Shown in pieces: positions 37,614 to 45,500 of a stretch of 64,000 nucleotides of DNA; positions within the stretch are counted from its first letter, which is position 1; each line of letters begins with the position of its first letter. The DNA is from Candidatus Panguiarchaeum symbiosum (lineage in GTDB: Archaea > Asgardarchaeota > Njordarchaeia > Njordarchaeales > Panguiarchaeaceae): positions 208,970 through 272,969 of the forward strand of contig JANJXX010000001.1 in assembly GCA_024720975.1 (NCBI GenBank), read 5' to 3'. A model generated the notes under the pieces. The model did no database searches, was not told where the DNA came from, and saw nothing but the letters and a program-made list of their open reading frames with translations. Made by a program: the position numbers and the translations under genes.

Positions 37614-38948
37614 CTAGGTTAATAGCTCATACCTGAACTTTATTTCATTGGCAATATCTCTAAGCAGTTCTCCCCAATGCAATACGATATCCCTCTCTGA
37701 GACATCCGCGATCTTGATACCCCTTCTCTGAACTCTACTGAAGACACCATCAAGTATCTCTTTAGCCGATGAATACCTGATAGACAATGAACTAGAAATC
37801 AATTTGCGTAGAAAGTCATTCCTTTTCTCTAGCACTGCCGGGGATACCTTTAAAGCTCCTAGAACTAGCCCGTATAGCATACATGATGAAACTACGTACT
37901 CCATTGGAATGACCCCGTTTTCTCCCAAGTCTACTGCTATTGATGTGCGCAAGAAAGCTTGCAACAAATCTAGGTTAAGTAACTTATATACTGAGCTACT
38001 TTCGCTAATCCTCCTAACGCACCGCAGAACTTGAACTAAGCTTTTTCTTAGCGGATATATAAGCAGAGTATTTTTTCTGTCGGCAAAATATCCCATTGTG
38101 GAAAAAATGTCACTAATTGCCAGCTCAGTATCACCCTCATACATAAAAATAGCGAACTTACACATGTCTAAGAGTTTCTCGAGAGAGCGTGTTAACCGTA
38201 TATTGAGACTGAATTCTTCTCCATTAAATTCGTACAGTATCTTTAGCTCTTCTTCGGAGCTGATAGCGACGTTCTTAATGGTGATCTCGTGATCTAAATC
38301 TAACGGAAATACCAAGCCACAAACCTTGCTGAGAATGCTTAGTACGCCTCTCACCACAGGTAACAATTCCTCCGAAAGGTCTTTATGAATTCCTACAAGA
38401 AACCCCCACGTTCTTAATATGTTATTTATACACCCAAATTTTTCGCTTGATAATAGGTCCATCGAATTTCTAATGAGTGTCTTAGCCACGCTTTTATTCA
38501 CACCATGTTTAATGAGATTTAGAGTATACATGCGCTGAGCCTTTTTCTTAATGATCTCACACTCACTAGCTGATAATACAACTCTCGCAGCAATGTTTTC
38601 GCGGAGATCTATGGGAATATCTTGAGCGGAACCGCAGACAAAAGCAATTACCTTGGACGTTGGAAGCTCCAAGAATTGACGAAATTTATCCCAATCAGCA
38701 GCTGCACTAACAGCAATGATAATACTGTATTTAGATACAGCATCGCTGAGTTCTCTAGTACCAACCAGCTTGCATGAAACATTCCACCTGTTTAGAGCGT
38801 CACTTACAAGTTTTGAGAGGACGAGAAGATGCCTGTCTTTGACTACGACAATTCCCAGTGACTTGTCCCATTTTAGTATCTTCCTTGCAACGGTAGTAGT
38901 TCTACGTTTGAGAAGATTATTCAGGATGCTACTGTTGCGATTGCCCAT
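37614..38948 (-). CDS. hypothetical protein beside the actin-like gene
   Basis: 444 aa with an ATG start that overlaps the upstream RHH-like gene by 20 nt, so the two are translationally linked. Residues about 28-115 look like a Rossmann-type alpha/beta fold (LGIVVVKDRHLLVLSKLV, SIIIAVSAAADW, KVIAFVCGSA). The rest is largely helical. No family was recognised. Its 3' end faces the actin-like gene, 46 nt apart. Function unknown; a partner role for the actin is only inferred from position. Confidence 0.7.
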   Translation of the reverse strand: MGNRNSSILNNLLKRRTTTVARKILKWDKSLGIVVVKDRHLLVLSKLVSDALNRWNVSCKLVGTRELSDAVSKYSIIIAVSAAADWDKFRQFLELPTSKVIAFVCGSAQDIPIDLRENIAARVVLSASECEIIKKKAQRMYTLNLIKHGVNKSVAKTLIRNSMDLLSSEKFGCINNILRTWGFLVGIHKDLSEELLPVVRGVLSILSKVCGLVFPLDLDHEITIKNVAISSEEELKILYEFNGEEFSLNIRLTRSLEKLLDMCKFAIFMYEGDTELAISDIFSTMGYFADRKNTLLIYPLRKSLVQVLRCVRRISESSSVYKLLNLDLLQAFLRTSIAVDLGENGVIPMEYVVSSCMLYGLVLGALKVSPAVLEKRNDFLRKLISSSLSIRYSSAKEILDGVFSRVQRRGIKIADVSERDIVLHWGELLRDIANEIKFRYELLT

Positions 38949-39396
38949 CGGCAGCTTTATCCTCCTTTTTCTTTAGCTCTGATGAGTCTATTTCAGCAAC
39001 AATAATTGAATCAAGCACACTCTCAAGGGGAAGCGGCTCCTCGTAGCTCTCGGCGGCTTTAGTTACTTGAACTGGAGGCATCTCAAGCTCGATCTTTTTT
39101 GGCTCTACTGATGCACTAGCAGGACTCATTGTTAAAAGTCCGGTCAACTTTTGTTCAATGGCTTGTATGAGTTCATTTACATTAATTTGTGGGGATTGTT
39201 CCTTTAAGGATTCACCACCAAATAATTGAGCATGCTCTCTCTGAATGGCTTTAGTTATAGCTTCATCAATTGAACCTACTACATCAGCGATGTCTTCAAG
39301 CATCAAAAAAGTTTCAAGATCTAGGTACACGACAATACCCACGAAGTTTTTCTGACCTTTCTTTTTTGTGCCTAAAATTCTTGCGGACAAGTCCAA
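38929..39396 (-). CDS. small protein with ribbon-helix-helix-like N-terminus
   Basis: 155 aa from a TTG, 6 nt after GGTG. Residues 18-56 have the pattern of a ribbon-helix-helix fold: strand FVGIVVYLD, helix LETFLMLEDIADVVG and helix SIDEAITKAIQREH. A basic N-terminus (GTKKKGQKN) precedes it. The remaining 95 residues are acidic, Pro/Glu-rich and probably disordered. RHH proteins bind DNA operators, and plasmid ParR partners of ParM actins have this fold. The assignment is from pattern only, without an alignment. Confidence 0.6.
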   Translation of the reverse strand: MDLSARILGTKKKGQKNFVGIVVYLDLETFLMLEDIADVVGSIDEAITKAIQREHAQLFGGESLKEQSPQINVNELIQAIEQKLTGLLTMSPASASVEPKKIELEMPPVQVTKAAESYEEPLPLESVLDSIIVAEIDSSELKKKEDKAADGQSQQ

Positions 39397-39417
39397 CTTC
39401 TACACCAAAGCAGTAGC

Positions 39418-39508
39418 GGGCCCGGCGGGATTTGAACCCGCGACAATGCCCTTTGAAGTTAAATTGGGCTCCGGAGGCCCACGTGCTATCCTACTACACA
39501 ACGGGCCC
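39418..39508 (-). tRNA. trnR-CCG: tRNA-Arg(CCG) with ~18-nt intron in the variable loop
   Basis: The acceptor GGGCCCG pairs with CGGGCCC, and the anticodon arm is TGGGC-CTCCGGA-GCCCA, which gives anticodon CCG. The T arm is GCGGG-TTCAAAT-CCCGC. Between anticodon arm and T arm there are 23 nt instead of 5. Removing 18 nt leaves variable loop ATGTC and a 73-nt tRNA. The exon sequence GCCC can pair with GGGC inside the intron, as in a BHB splice site. No CCA is encoded. Confidence 0.88.
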
Positions 39509-40030
39509 CTGGATAGTTAACTAGATGGTAGAATAAAATTTAAGTGATGATACTTAAAGTCTTCTAGAAAAATGACCAACAATAGCATAAGCTCTTTCTG
39601 TATAAAATTGGATAAGCAATTAATATGAACACAGACAAACTCATCTAGCAGATGATCACGATGAACTTTATTGCTTAGAATTTCTGCCAGAGGTCTTTTA
39701 AGGATGAAGCTAAAACTTTTTGTTAATGTTCATATTGAGGGATTAGATTGTGTTTTTGAACCAATACCACTCCAAGATCACGTGCTTCTAAAGTAAGAGT
39801 TTTAAGAAAGCCGGCTGATAAAATCTCCTTGATATTTGCTCGAATTCTTTTATGCGGCTTTTCTCTTTTCAGAGTTAAAGAGTTATTAGCATACTAATTC
39901 TTAGTCTTGCGAGTACTTCAAATCTATTCGATAAGGCATTGTGTGAGGTAATGTATGTTTTTATTACAGGGTATGCTTCGTGTTACCTCAAAGTTAAGCG
40001 AATTTATCGTTCTGACAGGAGGAGAATTAG
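39509..40030. other. 522-bp gap between two tRNA genes, no clear gene
   Basis: AT-rich sequence. The best frame is 30 codons (ATG at 39704, plus strand) without a convincing ribosome-binding site or protein-like composition. GTGATGA at about 39543 resembles a box C, but no CTGA box D lies at the right distance. Nothing can be assigned. Confidence 0.4.
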
Positions 40031-40144
40031 TGGTAGCGGGGGGTGGATTTGAACCACCGACCTCCGGGTGTCTCATCCGCCAGTGATTCTTGTAGAGGCC
40101 AGATTATGAGCCCGGCGGGCTCGACCTAACTACCCTACCCCGCT
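40031..40144 (-). tRNA. trniM: initiator tRNA-Met(CAT) with ~35-nt intron and encoded CCA
   Basis: The acceptor AGCGGGG pairs with CCCCGCT, so the first pair is A1:U72, the mark of archaeal initiators. The anticodon stem is CCGGG/CCCGG with the three G:C pairs of initiators and loop CTCATAA. A canonical intron of about 35 nt sits after position 37; exon CTCAT pairs with intron ATGAG. The T arm is GGTGG-TTCAAAT-CCACC. A73 and CCA are encoded at 40031-40034. Confidence 0.93.
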
Positions 40145-40397
40145 TTGATGAATTGACTCTATTACTAGTACTCCTATGTCGCTATGGCATTTTTTAAAGT
40201 TTACATTTTTATCTCTAATTCAAGTCGCTTTGAATGCAACTTTAATCGACTTTCTATTGAACATTAATTGGTCAGAGTTTACGCTTTGGTTGGTATTGAG
40301 AACTGCTTGCTTATCAAATCAATCTATGACACTTGGATATCGTTTCATTTAAATTGATCCTATCATTGTACTCGCTTGCTGGTTGGTCTGTCAAATA
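40145..40397. other. intergenic stretch between initiator tRNA and PPP phosphatase gene
   Basis: About 250 bp of AT-rich sequence with no credible frame. A run cattttttaaag near 40189-40200 could be a promoter element for the leftward initiator tRNA gene, lying about 45-55 nt upstream of its 5' end. Nothing else stands out. Confidence 0.3.
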
Positions 40398-40427
40398 TGA
40401 AATCATGCAAATCCTGGTATGATTTCA
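40398..40427 (-). terminator. perfect 9-bp inverted repeat directly after the phosphatase stop codon
   Basis: TGAAATCAT at 40398-40406 and ATGATTTCA at 40419-40427 are perfect inverted copies separated by 12 nt. On the minus strand the hairpin begins immediately after the TAG stop of the PPP phosphatase. No long T tract follows, so it may stabilise the 3' end or be a protein site rather than a terminator. Confidence 0.4.
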
Positions 40428-41264
40428 CTAGACTTTACTTATATCTATTACTACTATCTCGTTCTTTCCCGTAAGTTTTGCTATTTTTGGCTCTAGTATT
40501 CGACCTACGTATTCTGTTGGTGAAAATAAGCTCAGAAGCCTCCTCTTAAAGTACCATCTTGCCCCCTGGGGTAAAAATGTATGGGCTCTGATTATCTTCT
40601 TGAGTCCCTCTTTCTCTATAAATTCTTCAAATGCTTTTTCTCCGAATATGTATATGTTCGCGCCTCTGTAGGATGGTGCAAAGTAATCTATACCTTCTTC
40701 GGGGTCATTCCAAAGTACTTGCATTAGCACCATATTCATTCCTTCGAGATCTCCCTTGGGTATTCTCCTTATGTCACTAAATGTCGCATCTTTCGGTACG
40801 CCGCCATGTAGACATAGTATCTCAGAGTTTATTATTGCTGCTACTGGCATCTGAGAAAATACCTTGTTGAATTCTCGATATAGTGTATTCGTATGGGTTG
40901 GGTATTTGTAGTGGAGCTCGTCAAGGAATCCATATACCTCATTGACTGGTGCTGTTTCGTGATTTCCCCTGAGCATTACTATCCTATCTGGTTCGCTTAA
41001 TTTTAATCTAAGTATACCTACCATAACCTCAACGCTAAAAGGACCTCGGTCTATGTAGTCACCTAGAAATACAAACTTTGCATTGGTTTGCTGAATTATT
41101 TGAAATATCTTCGTCGCGGATTTTAGATCTCCATGAATATCCCCTATAAAGAATGCCTCCTTTGCGTCAATATCTAGTACTATCTCCTCATCTTTGAAAA
41201 CTTCTTCAGCTTTTTCCAGAATATCAATGATTTCCTCGACAGGTATTGGTTTTAGGCGGAACAT
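40428..41264 (-). CDS. PPP-family serine/threonine protein phosphatase
   Basis: 278 aa from the ATG at 41264, 6 nt after GGTG; a GTG at 41276 is the alternative. All metal- and phosphate-binding motifs of the PP1/PP2A family are present: GDIHGD at 41-46, GDYIDRG at 68-74, RGNHE at 99-103 and HGG near 155. Archaeal members dephosphorylate Ser/Thr (and sometimes Tyr) residues. The protein is complete, with a C-terminal extension of about 30 residues beyond the core. It is divergent from the proteasome-beta-like gene. Confidence 0.93.
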   Translation of the reverse strand: MFRLKPIPVEEIIDILEKAEEVFKDEEIVLDIDAKEAFFIGDIHGDLKSATKIFQIIQQTNAKFVFLGDYIDRGPFSVEVMVGILRLKLSEPDRIVMLRGNHETAPVNEVYGFLDELHYKYPTHTNTLYREFNKVFSQMPVAAIINSEILCLHGGVPKDATFSDIRRIPKGDLEGMNMVLMQVLWNDPEEGIDYFAPSYRGANIYIFGEKAFEEFIEKEGLKKIIRAHTFLPQGARWYFKRRLLSLFSPTEYVGRILEPKIAKLTGKNEIVVIDISKV

Positions 41265-41350
41265 AATTAACACCACTTGTTTATTCTTAAGAATTATGAA
41301 GATCGTTTTTATTCAACTATGTGATTCCAATATGCATTAGGGTGGGTTCA

Positions 41351-41974
41351 ATGGAAACAATAACCCCTGGACTAATCACAGGCCTAACCATTGGGCTCCG
41401 CGGAAAGGACTTCGTGATCATCGGTTCTTCTAAACGAGAGTTATACGGATCCTTAGTAATCTCAGATAAAGGAAGCTTAATGAAGTTCTTCAATAACAGA
41501 ATTATTGTTTGTTTCTCAGGTCATGTGCCGGATATACAACACATATTCCGAGAGTTAAATTGGTTCTTACGTACAGAACAACTCCAGCGAGAGAGGGAAC
41601 TTAGTATCGCCGAAGTCATTGGTTTTCTGGGTATACTCATGTTCTCATACAAGCTATTTCCAAACATCGCTTGGGGAGTTGTTGGAGGATTTGAATTAAC
41701 AGGCGAGACTAAACTATACGATTTGGATCCTTTAGGTTCAGTTTTAGAGGAAGACTATGTTGCCTCTGGAATCTCTGCCGAGGTCGCATACGGTCTTTTA
41801 GAGAAGGAGTATAGACCAGATATAAGTTTTGACAATGGAAAAGATTTAATTACTAGAACGCTTAGAAGCGTAGCTAAGAGAGACGTGATAGTAGGTAAAT
41901 ACGCAGATATAGCGTACATCCGCATGATTAATGGAGTAAAAGAATGCAAAATCGAAACCATTGCATTGTTGTAG
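41351..41974 (+). CDS. proteasome beta-like protein without catalytic residues
   Basis: 207 aa from the ATG at 41351, with GGTGGG upstream; a GTG at 41321 is open but less likely. The fold pattern fits a proteasome beta subunit: LTIGLRGKDFVIIGSSKR aligns with the usual TTTVG...KDGVVLATDKR start, and IIVCFSGHVPDIQHI with the core helix region. The nucleophile Thr1 is replaced by Gly11, Asp17 by Ser27 and Lys33 by about Leu43. It cannot be a peptidase. A non-catalytic ring subunit or a derived relative are the possible roles. No other proteasome gene is near. Confidence 0.75.
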   Translation: METITPGLITGLTIGLRGKDFVIIGSSKRELYGSLVISDKGSLMKFFNNRIIVCFSGHVPDIQHIFRELNWFLRTEQLQRERELSIAEVIGFLGILMFSYKLFPNIAWGVVGGFELTGETKLYDLDPLGSVLEEDYVASGISAEVAYGLLEKEYRPDISFDNGKDLITRTLRSVAKRDVIVGKYADIAYIRMINGVKECKIETIALL

Positions 41975-41988
41975 CAGAGAGAGGCTAA

Positions 41989-42621
41989 TTATTCCTCTTC
42001 CGGCCTAGCACCAGGTTTTACTGTAACTCCCATTTCCCTTAGGAAAATTATTACATCTTCTCTAGTTAATCTGTGTCTTAATGGAATCTTACTAGTTTTC
42101 AGTCTTCGCCTCATAACACGATATCCGTTTCGACAGAATGTAACACAAACATCAAAGCCTATTGTGCCGAGTTCGGGAATATACTTAACTCCAGGTATTT
42201 CGATGTGCTCTTTAACACCGAAGGAAAAGTTGCCATATTTGTCTATTTGTTCTTCATAAACTGTGTAATCGATAACTTTCATTAGACGCTTTAGCCATTG
42301 ATATGCCTCTTCACCACGGAGAGTTAATTTCCAACCATGAGTTTTTCCACGTCTTATGCCCCATGTATGTATTGTTTTTTTAGCCCTCACTAGAGCTAAC
42401 TTTTTGCCGAAAATTCCTTCTAGTATAGTCTTAGCGCGTTCTAATTTCGATTCATCTGGACCACACGAGTAATTTATTACCACTTTCTCAAGGCGTGGTA
42501 TTAGGTTGGGATTTGGGTATCTATCCTTATACTTTTTTATAATAGCTTCGGTTATCTCGCTGAGACTTTTAGCCAACGTCACCTCTTTCTTCTCTTCTAC
42601 CCTTCTAGCTCTCTTGCTCAT
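41989..42621 (-). CDS. rpl5: 50S ribosomal protein L5 (uL5)
   Basis: 210 aa from the ATG at 42621, 4-5 nt after GGTGAT; a longer frame to 42669 would overlap S4e. L5 binds 5S rRNA and the central protuberance. RLEKVVINYSCG, KKTIHTWGIRRGK and IPELGTIGFDVCVTF are family features. The N- and C-termini carry charged extensions longer than usual for archaeal L5. Gene order L24-S4e-L5 is conserved, but S14, S8 and L6 do not follow. Confidence 0.95.
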   Translation of the reverse strand: MSKRARRVEEKKEVTLAKSLSEITEAIIKKYKDRYPNPNLIPRLEKVVINYSCGPDESKLERAKTILEGIFGKKLALVRAKKTIHTWGIRRGKTHGWKLTLRGEEAYQWLKRLMKVIDYTVYEEQIDKYGNFSFGVKEHIEIPGVKYIPELGTIGFDVCVTFCRNGYRVMRRRLKTSKIPLRHRLTREDVIIFLREMGVTVKPGARPEEE

Positions 42622-42634
42622 CAGAATCACCAAA

Positions 42635-43387
42635 CTATGGTAAAGATATTTCTGGGCGGTCTCTTCCAACGACTAGGATGTACCTAAGGCTCGTCGAAAT
42701 TGTTTCTTCAGTTTGTGTTTTAATCATTGCCGTATGATACTTTCTCATAAGTTGCTTAGATATCTTGAGAATTTTGCCATGTTCACCTGCATGAGCTCCG
42801 CCTACTATGAGGCCATAGGCGCCTTCTTCTAGTTTGAAGTGATCGAGTATCTTTTGTTCAGGCAATGTTATTTTCAATGCATCCCAAGTTTTATATGTAT
42901 CAAGTACCTTCTTTCTATCGTCTTCTTTACTCACCTTGAAGAGAATATTGCGACCATCCTCCAGATTTAACTGTATCCACCCATTGTTGACATAGCGCTT
43001 CCCAATAATTCTCACGATCTTTATATTTGCTTCTGTGGGGGCTATCTCGTGAAGAATTATTCTTCGCTTGTGTGGGAACACCCTCCAATATTTCTCAGCA
43101 CCTTTTATGTACAGGACATCCATTATTCCCACTGGGAATTTATAATCAGTAATCACGCGACCATCTACGTAGATAAGTCGCTGAGCTAAGATTTTACGAG
43201 CTTCTCGCAATGATTTAGCGTAATTCAAAATGTCCCGTAGAATCACTGCTATCGGAATTGAATATTCCATTGGATGCGGTCCGGGACTGGGGCGTATGGT
43301 ATACTTACCATGTCGACGCTTTCTTGATATCGGAAAGACCGGAGGGGCGGCCAGCCTTTTGATGTGACGAGTTCCACCTAGTTTCAT
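42635..43387 (-). CDS. rps4e: 30S ribosomal protein S4e (eS4)
   Basis: 250 aa from the ATG at 43387, 6 nt after GAGGTGATT. S4e is an archaeal/eukaryotic protein with an N-terminal HIKRLAAPPVFPISRK tail, an S4-type RNA-binding domain (LREARKILAQRLIYVDGRV) and a KOW-like C-terminal part (YGLIVGGAHAGEHGKI). Full length. It sits between L24 (17 nt) and L5 (13 nt). Confidence 0.96.
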   Translation of the reverse strand: MKLGGTRHIKRLAAPPVFPISRKRRHGKYTIRPSPGPHPMEYSIPIAVILRDILNYAKSLREARKILAQRLIYVDGRVITDYKFPVGIMDVLYIKGAEKYWRVFPHKRRIILHEIAPTEANIKIVRIIGKRYVNNGWIQLNLEDGRNILFKVSKEDDRKKVLDTYKTWDALKITLPEQKILDHFKLEEGAYGLIVGGAHAGEHGKILKISKQLMRKYHTAMIKTQTEETISTSLRYILVVGRDRPEISLP

Positions 43388-43404
43388 GCACAAATCACCT
43401 CAGA

Positions 43405-43809
43405 CTACTCTGTTTTCGTAGCTTCTTCACTTTTAGACACTTTCTTCCTTTCTATCATCTCCTTCCTTCGTGAATCAGAGAGATCAAGCTCAATTATTTT
43501 AACATTCCACGGATATATTGGGTAATATCTGGTAGCTCCTCCAGCACGCTTGATAGTAACCCCTTCAACGTACACTCTAAGCTTCTTTGGAAGGAGTTCC
43601 ACGACCTTGCCTACTACGCCTTTGAATCTGCCCTTTTGAATTATAACCGTATCTCCTTTCCTTATTGGAATCCTTTTTATGCCATACTTTTCCCTGGCCT
43701 CCTTGGTTAATGGTGCTACCATCATTTTGAGCCTCATATGATGTGGAAGGTTGTATAAATATTTACGCATCTTTCTTGGCTGAGATGAAATTCTGGAATT
43801 TAGCTTCAT
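43405..43809 (-). CDS. rpl24: 50S ribosomal protein L24 (uL24)
   Basis: 134 aa from the ATG at 43809, 4 nt after GGGGAT. The KOW motif PIRKGDTVIIQKGRFKGVVG is clear, preceded by the basic N-terminus SSQPRKMRKYLYNLPHHMR. The C-terminal tail is lysine-rich. It assembles early on 23S rRNA. It is the first gene of the L24-S4e-L5 piece; L14 and S17, usually upstream, are missing, and RpoK lies there instead. Confidence 0.94.
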   Translation of the reverse strand: MKLNSRISSQPRKMRKYLYNLPHHMRLKMMVAPLTKEAREKYGIKRIPIRKGDTVIIQKGRFKGVVGKVVELLPKKLRVYVEGVTIKRAGGATRYYPIYPWNVKIIELDLSDSRRKEMIERKKVSKSEEATKTE

Positions 43810-43873
43810 CAATATCCCCAGCGACTATGCGAATTCACATGATTAAAATTTTTACTACAATAAAAGTAAAAGG

Positions 43874-44161
43874 TTATTCATCCAAAACCTCAAGCCAAGC
43901 CAACGGTATTAGCTGGTACTCACCAGTAGGCAAATAGCGACATATTGTTAGAGGAACTTTCTTCTTACTTATCTCCATTTTTGCGATCTGAATGGGATTC
44001 GATGAATCTATCATTTTCAATTCATCTTTCGAGAGGAAAGCGGGAGCTCCATATGCTATTTGAATGGCCCTAATGGCAACAAGTGTTGCGTATTCATATC
44101 TAGTGAGATGGGGTGGTCCAATAACGACGTGATTATCTGAAATTCGTTTCTTGAGGGCCAT
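43874..44161 (-). CDS. rpoK: DNA-directed RNA polymerase subunit K (Rpo6)
   Basis: 95 aa from the ATG at 44161, 5 nt after GTGAT. The subunit helps assembly of the largest RNA polymerase subunit (bacterial omega, eukaryotic Rpb6). PPHLTRYEYATLVAIRAIQIAYGAP is the conserved core, followed by NPIQIAKMEI and the basic PLTICRYLP. It commonly lies near L18e-L13-S9 in archaea; here L18e and L13 are about 2 kb upstream on the same strand, with two unrelated genes between. Confidence 0.93.
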   Translation of the reverse strand: MALKKRISDNHVVIGPPHLTRYEYATLVAIRAIQIAYGAPAFLSKDELKMIDSSNPIQIAKMEISKKKVPLTICRYLPTGEYQLIPLAWLEVLDE

Positions 44162-44174
44162 AAAAATCACCTAG

Positions 44175-44921
44175 TTACTTCTTGAATCCTAGCTCATGAA
44201 GGTACTGTAAGATTTCATTGAATTTATCAGGAAGCCTTTCCTTAACGAAATTTAGTATGTCCTCCACTTCGCCACTACTTGCAAATTTACAGTATATTCT
44301 TAGTGCTTTTTTAAGTTCCCCAACGGCACGGTTAGTTTCACCCATCGTTACATATATTTCCGCAAGAAAGAGCAGTAACTCAGCGTATTGAGGATCATCA
44401 CTTAAATTTGAATACTTTCCAACTAATTCAGTTAAAACACTTTCAACGCGTTTTATGTCAGTTTTTGCTATTTCTGGACCCCAGAGAATTAGGATGAATG
44501 CGATGTAGTATCTCAAAATGTCAAGTCTATTGTTACTTTCGAGCAGAAGCCTCTCAAAGTCACTGCGGATTCTTTCGAGCTCATCTAATAAGTCTCGCCC
44601 CTGTGCAAGTCCTAACTTTACCTTTTCCGATCTTAAGATCAATTTATAGAGCGCATAGTCCGTTGAATTTTTGTCCTTGAGTTCCTCGTAGATTGAATCA
44701 AGCAATTCCATCGATTTATTCGAATCCCCAATTAGTGTATAAGCCCTTGCAAGTTGAATGAAGGCAGCAGATTTCTTTTTTGGATCCTCAATGGAATCCG
44801 CCAACTCAAGAGCGGCATCTAATGTGTACTTAGCTTTCAGAATTTCGCCTTTCTTTGCCAACTCAATTGCATGACTAACAGCAATGACCAGTAGATTATA
44901 ATTGGATAATTCGCTGCTCAC
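44175..44921 (-). CDS. TPR-like helical repeat protein
   Basis: 248 aa from a GTG, 5 nt after GTGAT. Paired helices of about 34-residue spacing are seen, for example AIELAKKGEILKAKYTLDAALELAD, IQLARAYTLIGDSNKSMELLDSIYEEL and LFLAEIYVTMGETNRAVGELKKALRIY, typical of tetratricopeptide repeats. These mediate protein contacts; the partner is unknown. The start overlaps the upstream phosphoesterase end by 26 nt, and RpoK follows 13 nt downstream. Confidence 0.8.
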   Translation of the reverse strand: MSSELSNYNLLVIAVSHAIELAKKGEILKAKYTLDAALELADSIEDPKKKSAAFIQLARAYTLIGDSNKSMELLDSIYEELKDKNSTDYALYKLILRSEKVKLGLAQGRDLLDELERIRSDFERLLLESNNRLDILRYYIAFILILWGPEIAKTDIKRVESVLTELVGKYSNLSDDPQYAELLLFLAEIYVTMGETNRAVGELKKALRIYCKFASSGEVEDILNFVKERLPDKFNEILQYLHELGFKK

Positions 44922-45453
44922 GCGTTATCACTTGATCCTCAGTTAATTCATAAATGACTATTTGAAGGCACCTATCCTCAATAGTTATTTTTCCCCACGT
45001 AGGAATTTCGTAGCCGCCCGCTCCTCCCCAGACACCACAAACCGAGCCTGGATTTAATATAATTGCATCATGGTACGCAAGTATAGCAGGACTATGTGTA
45101 TGACCAGTGATTATGACCCTGGCGGATCTTTTCCTTGCAATGCTTAATAATTGCTCGGGATCACCTCGGGGGTATATGCCGTGACCGTGGAATACACTAA
45201 ACTTTATATCACCTATGGTGAAATCAGCCACCAATGGCAGTTTCATAGCGTCGCCCTCATCCATATTACCTCTCACGGCATAAACGTTTTTTGCTAGATG
45301 TCTTACAGAATCAAGCACGCTGTATATCACTAGATCGCCCGTTACGACCATTATATCAGGCCGCTCTTGTATAAGAAATTCGATAAATCTCTTTGGTAGC
45401 CTGTTTGATCGATAAGGAATATGAGAATCTCCCCAAAAAACTATCTTCGTCAA
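44896..45453 (-). CDS. metallophosphoesterase (MJ0936/YfcE type)
   Basis: About 185 aa from a TTG at 45453, 5 nt after GGTGG; a longer frame to 45543 runs into L13 and carries an unlikely His/Ser-rich leader. All motifs of the small calcineurin-type phosphodiesterases are present in order: GDSHIPYR at the start, VVTGDL, VRGNMD, FHGHGIY and GHTHSP. Such enzymes hydrolyse phosphodiesters; the physiological substrate is not known. It lies within a ribosomal-protein strand block. Confidence 0.9.
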   Translation of the reverse strand: MTKIVFWGDSHIPYRSNRLPKRFIEFLIQERPDIMVVTGDLVIYSVLDSVRHLAKNVYAVRGNMDEGDAMKLPLVADFTIGDIKFSVFHGHGIYPRGDPEQLLSIARKRSARVIITGHTHSPAILAYHDAIILNPGSVCGVWGGAGGYEIPTWGKITIEDRCLQIVIYELTEDQVITREQRIIQL

Positions 45454-45500
45454 AATGTCCACCGGATGACTAGAAAAGTGAGAGTGATGAGTGAAAAATG

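Noticed and set aside
39671..39796. Small plus-strand frame (30-41 codons) in the tRNA spacer
   Set aside because: No good ribosome-binding site and no recognisable protein; length is within chance.
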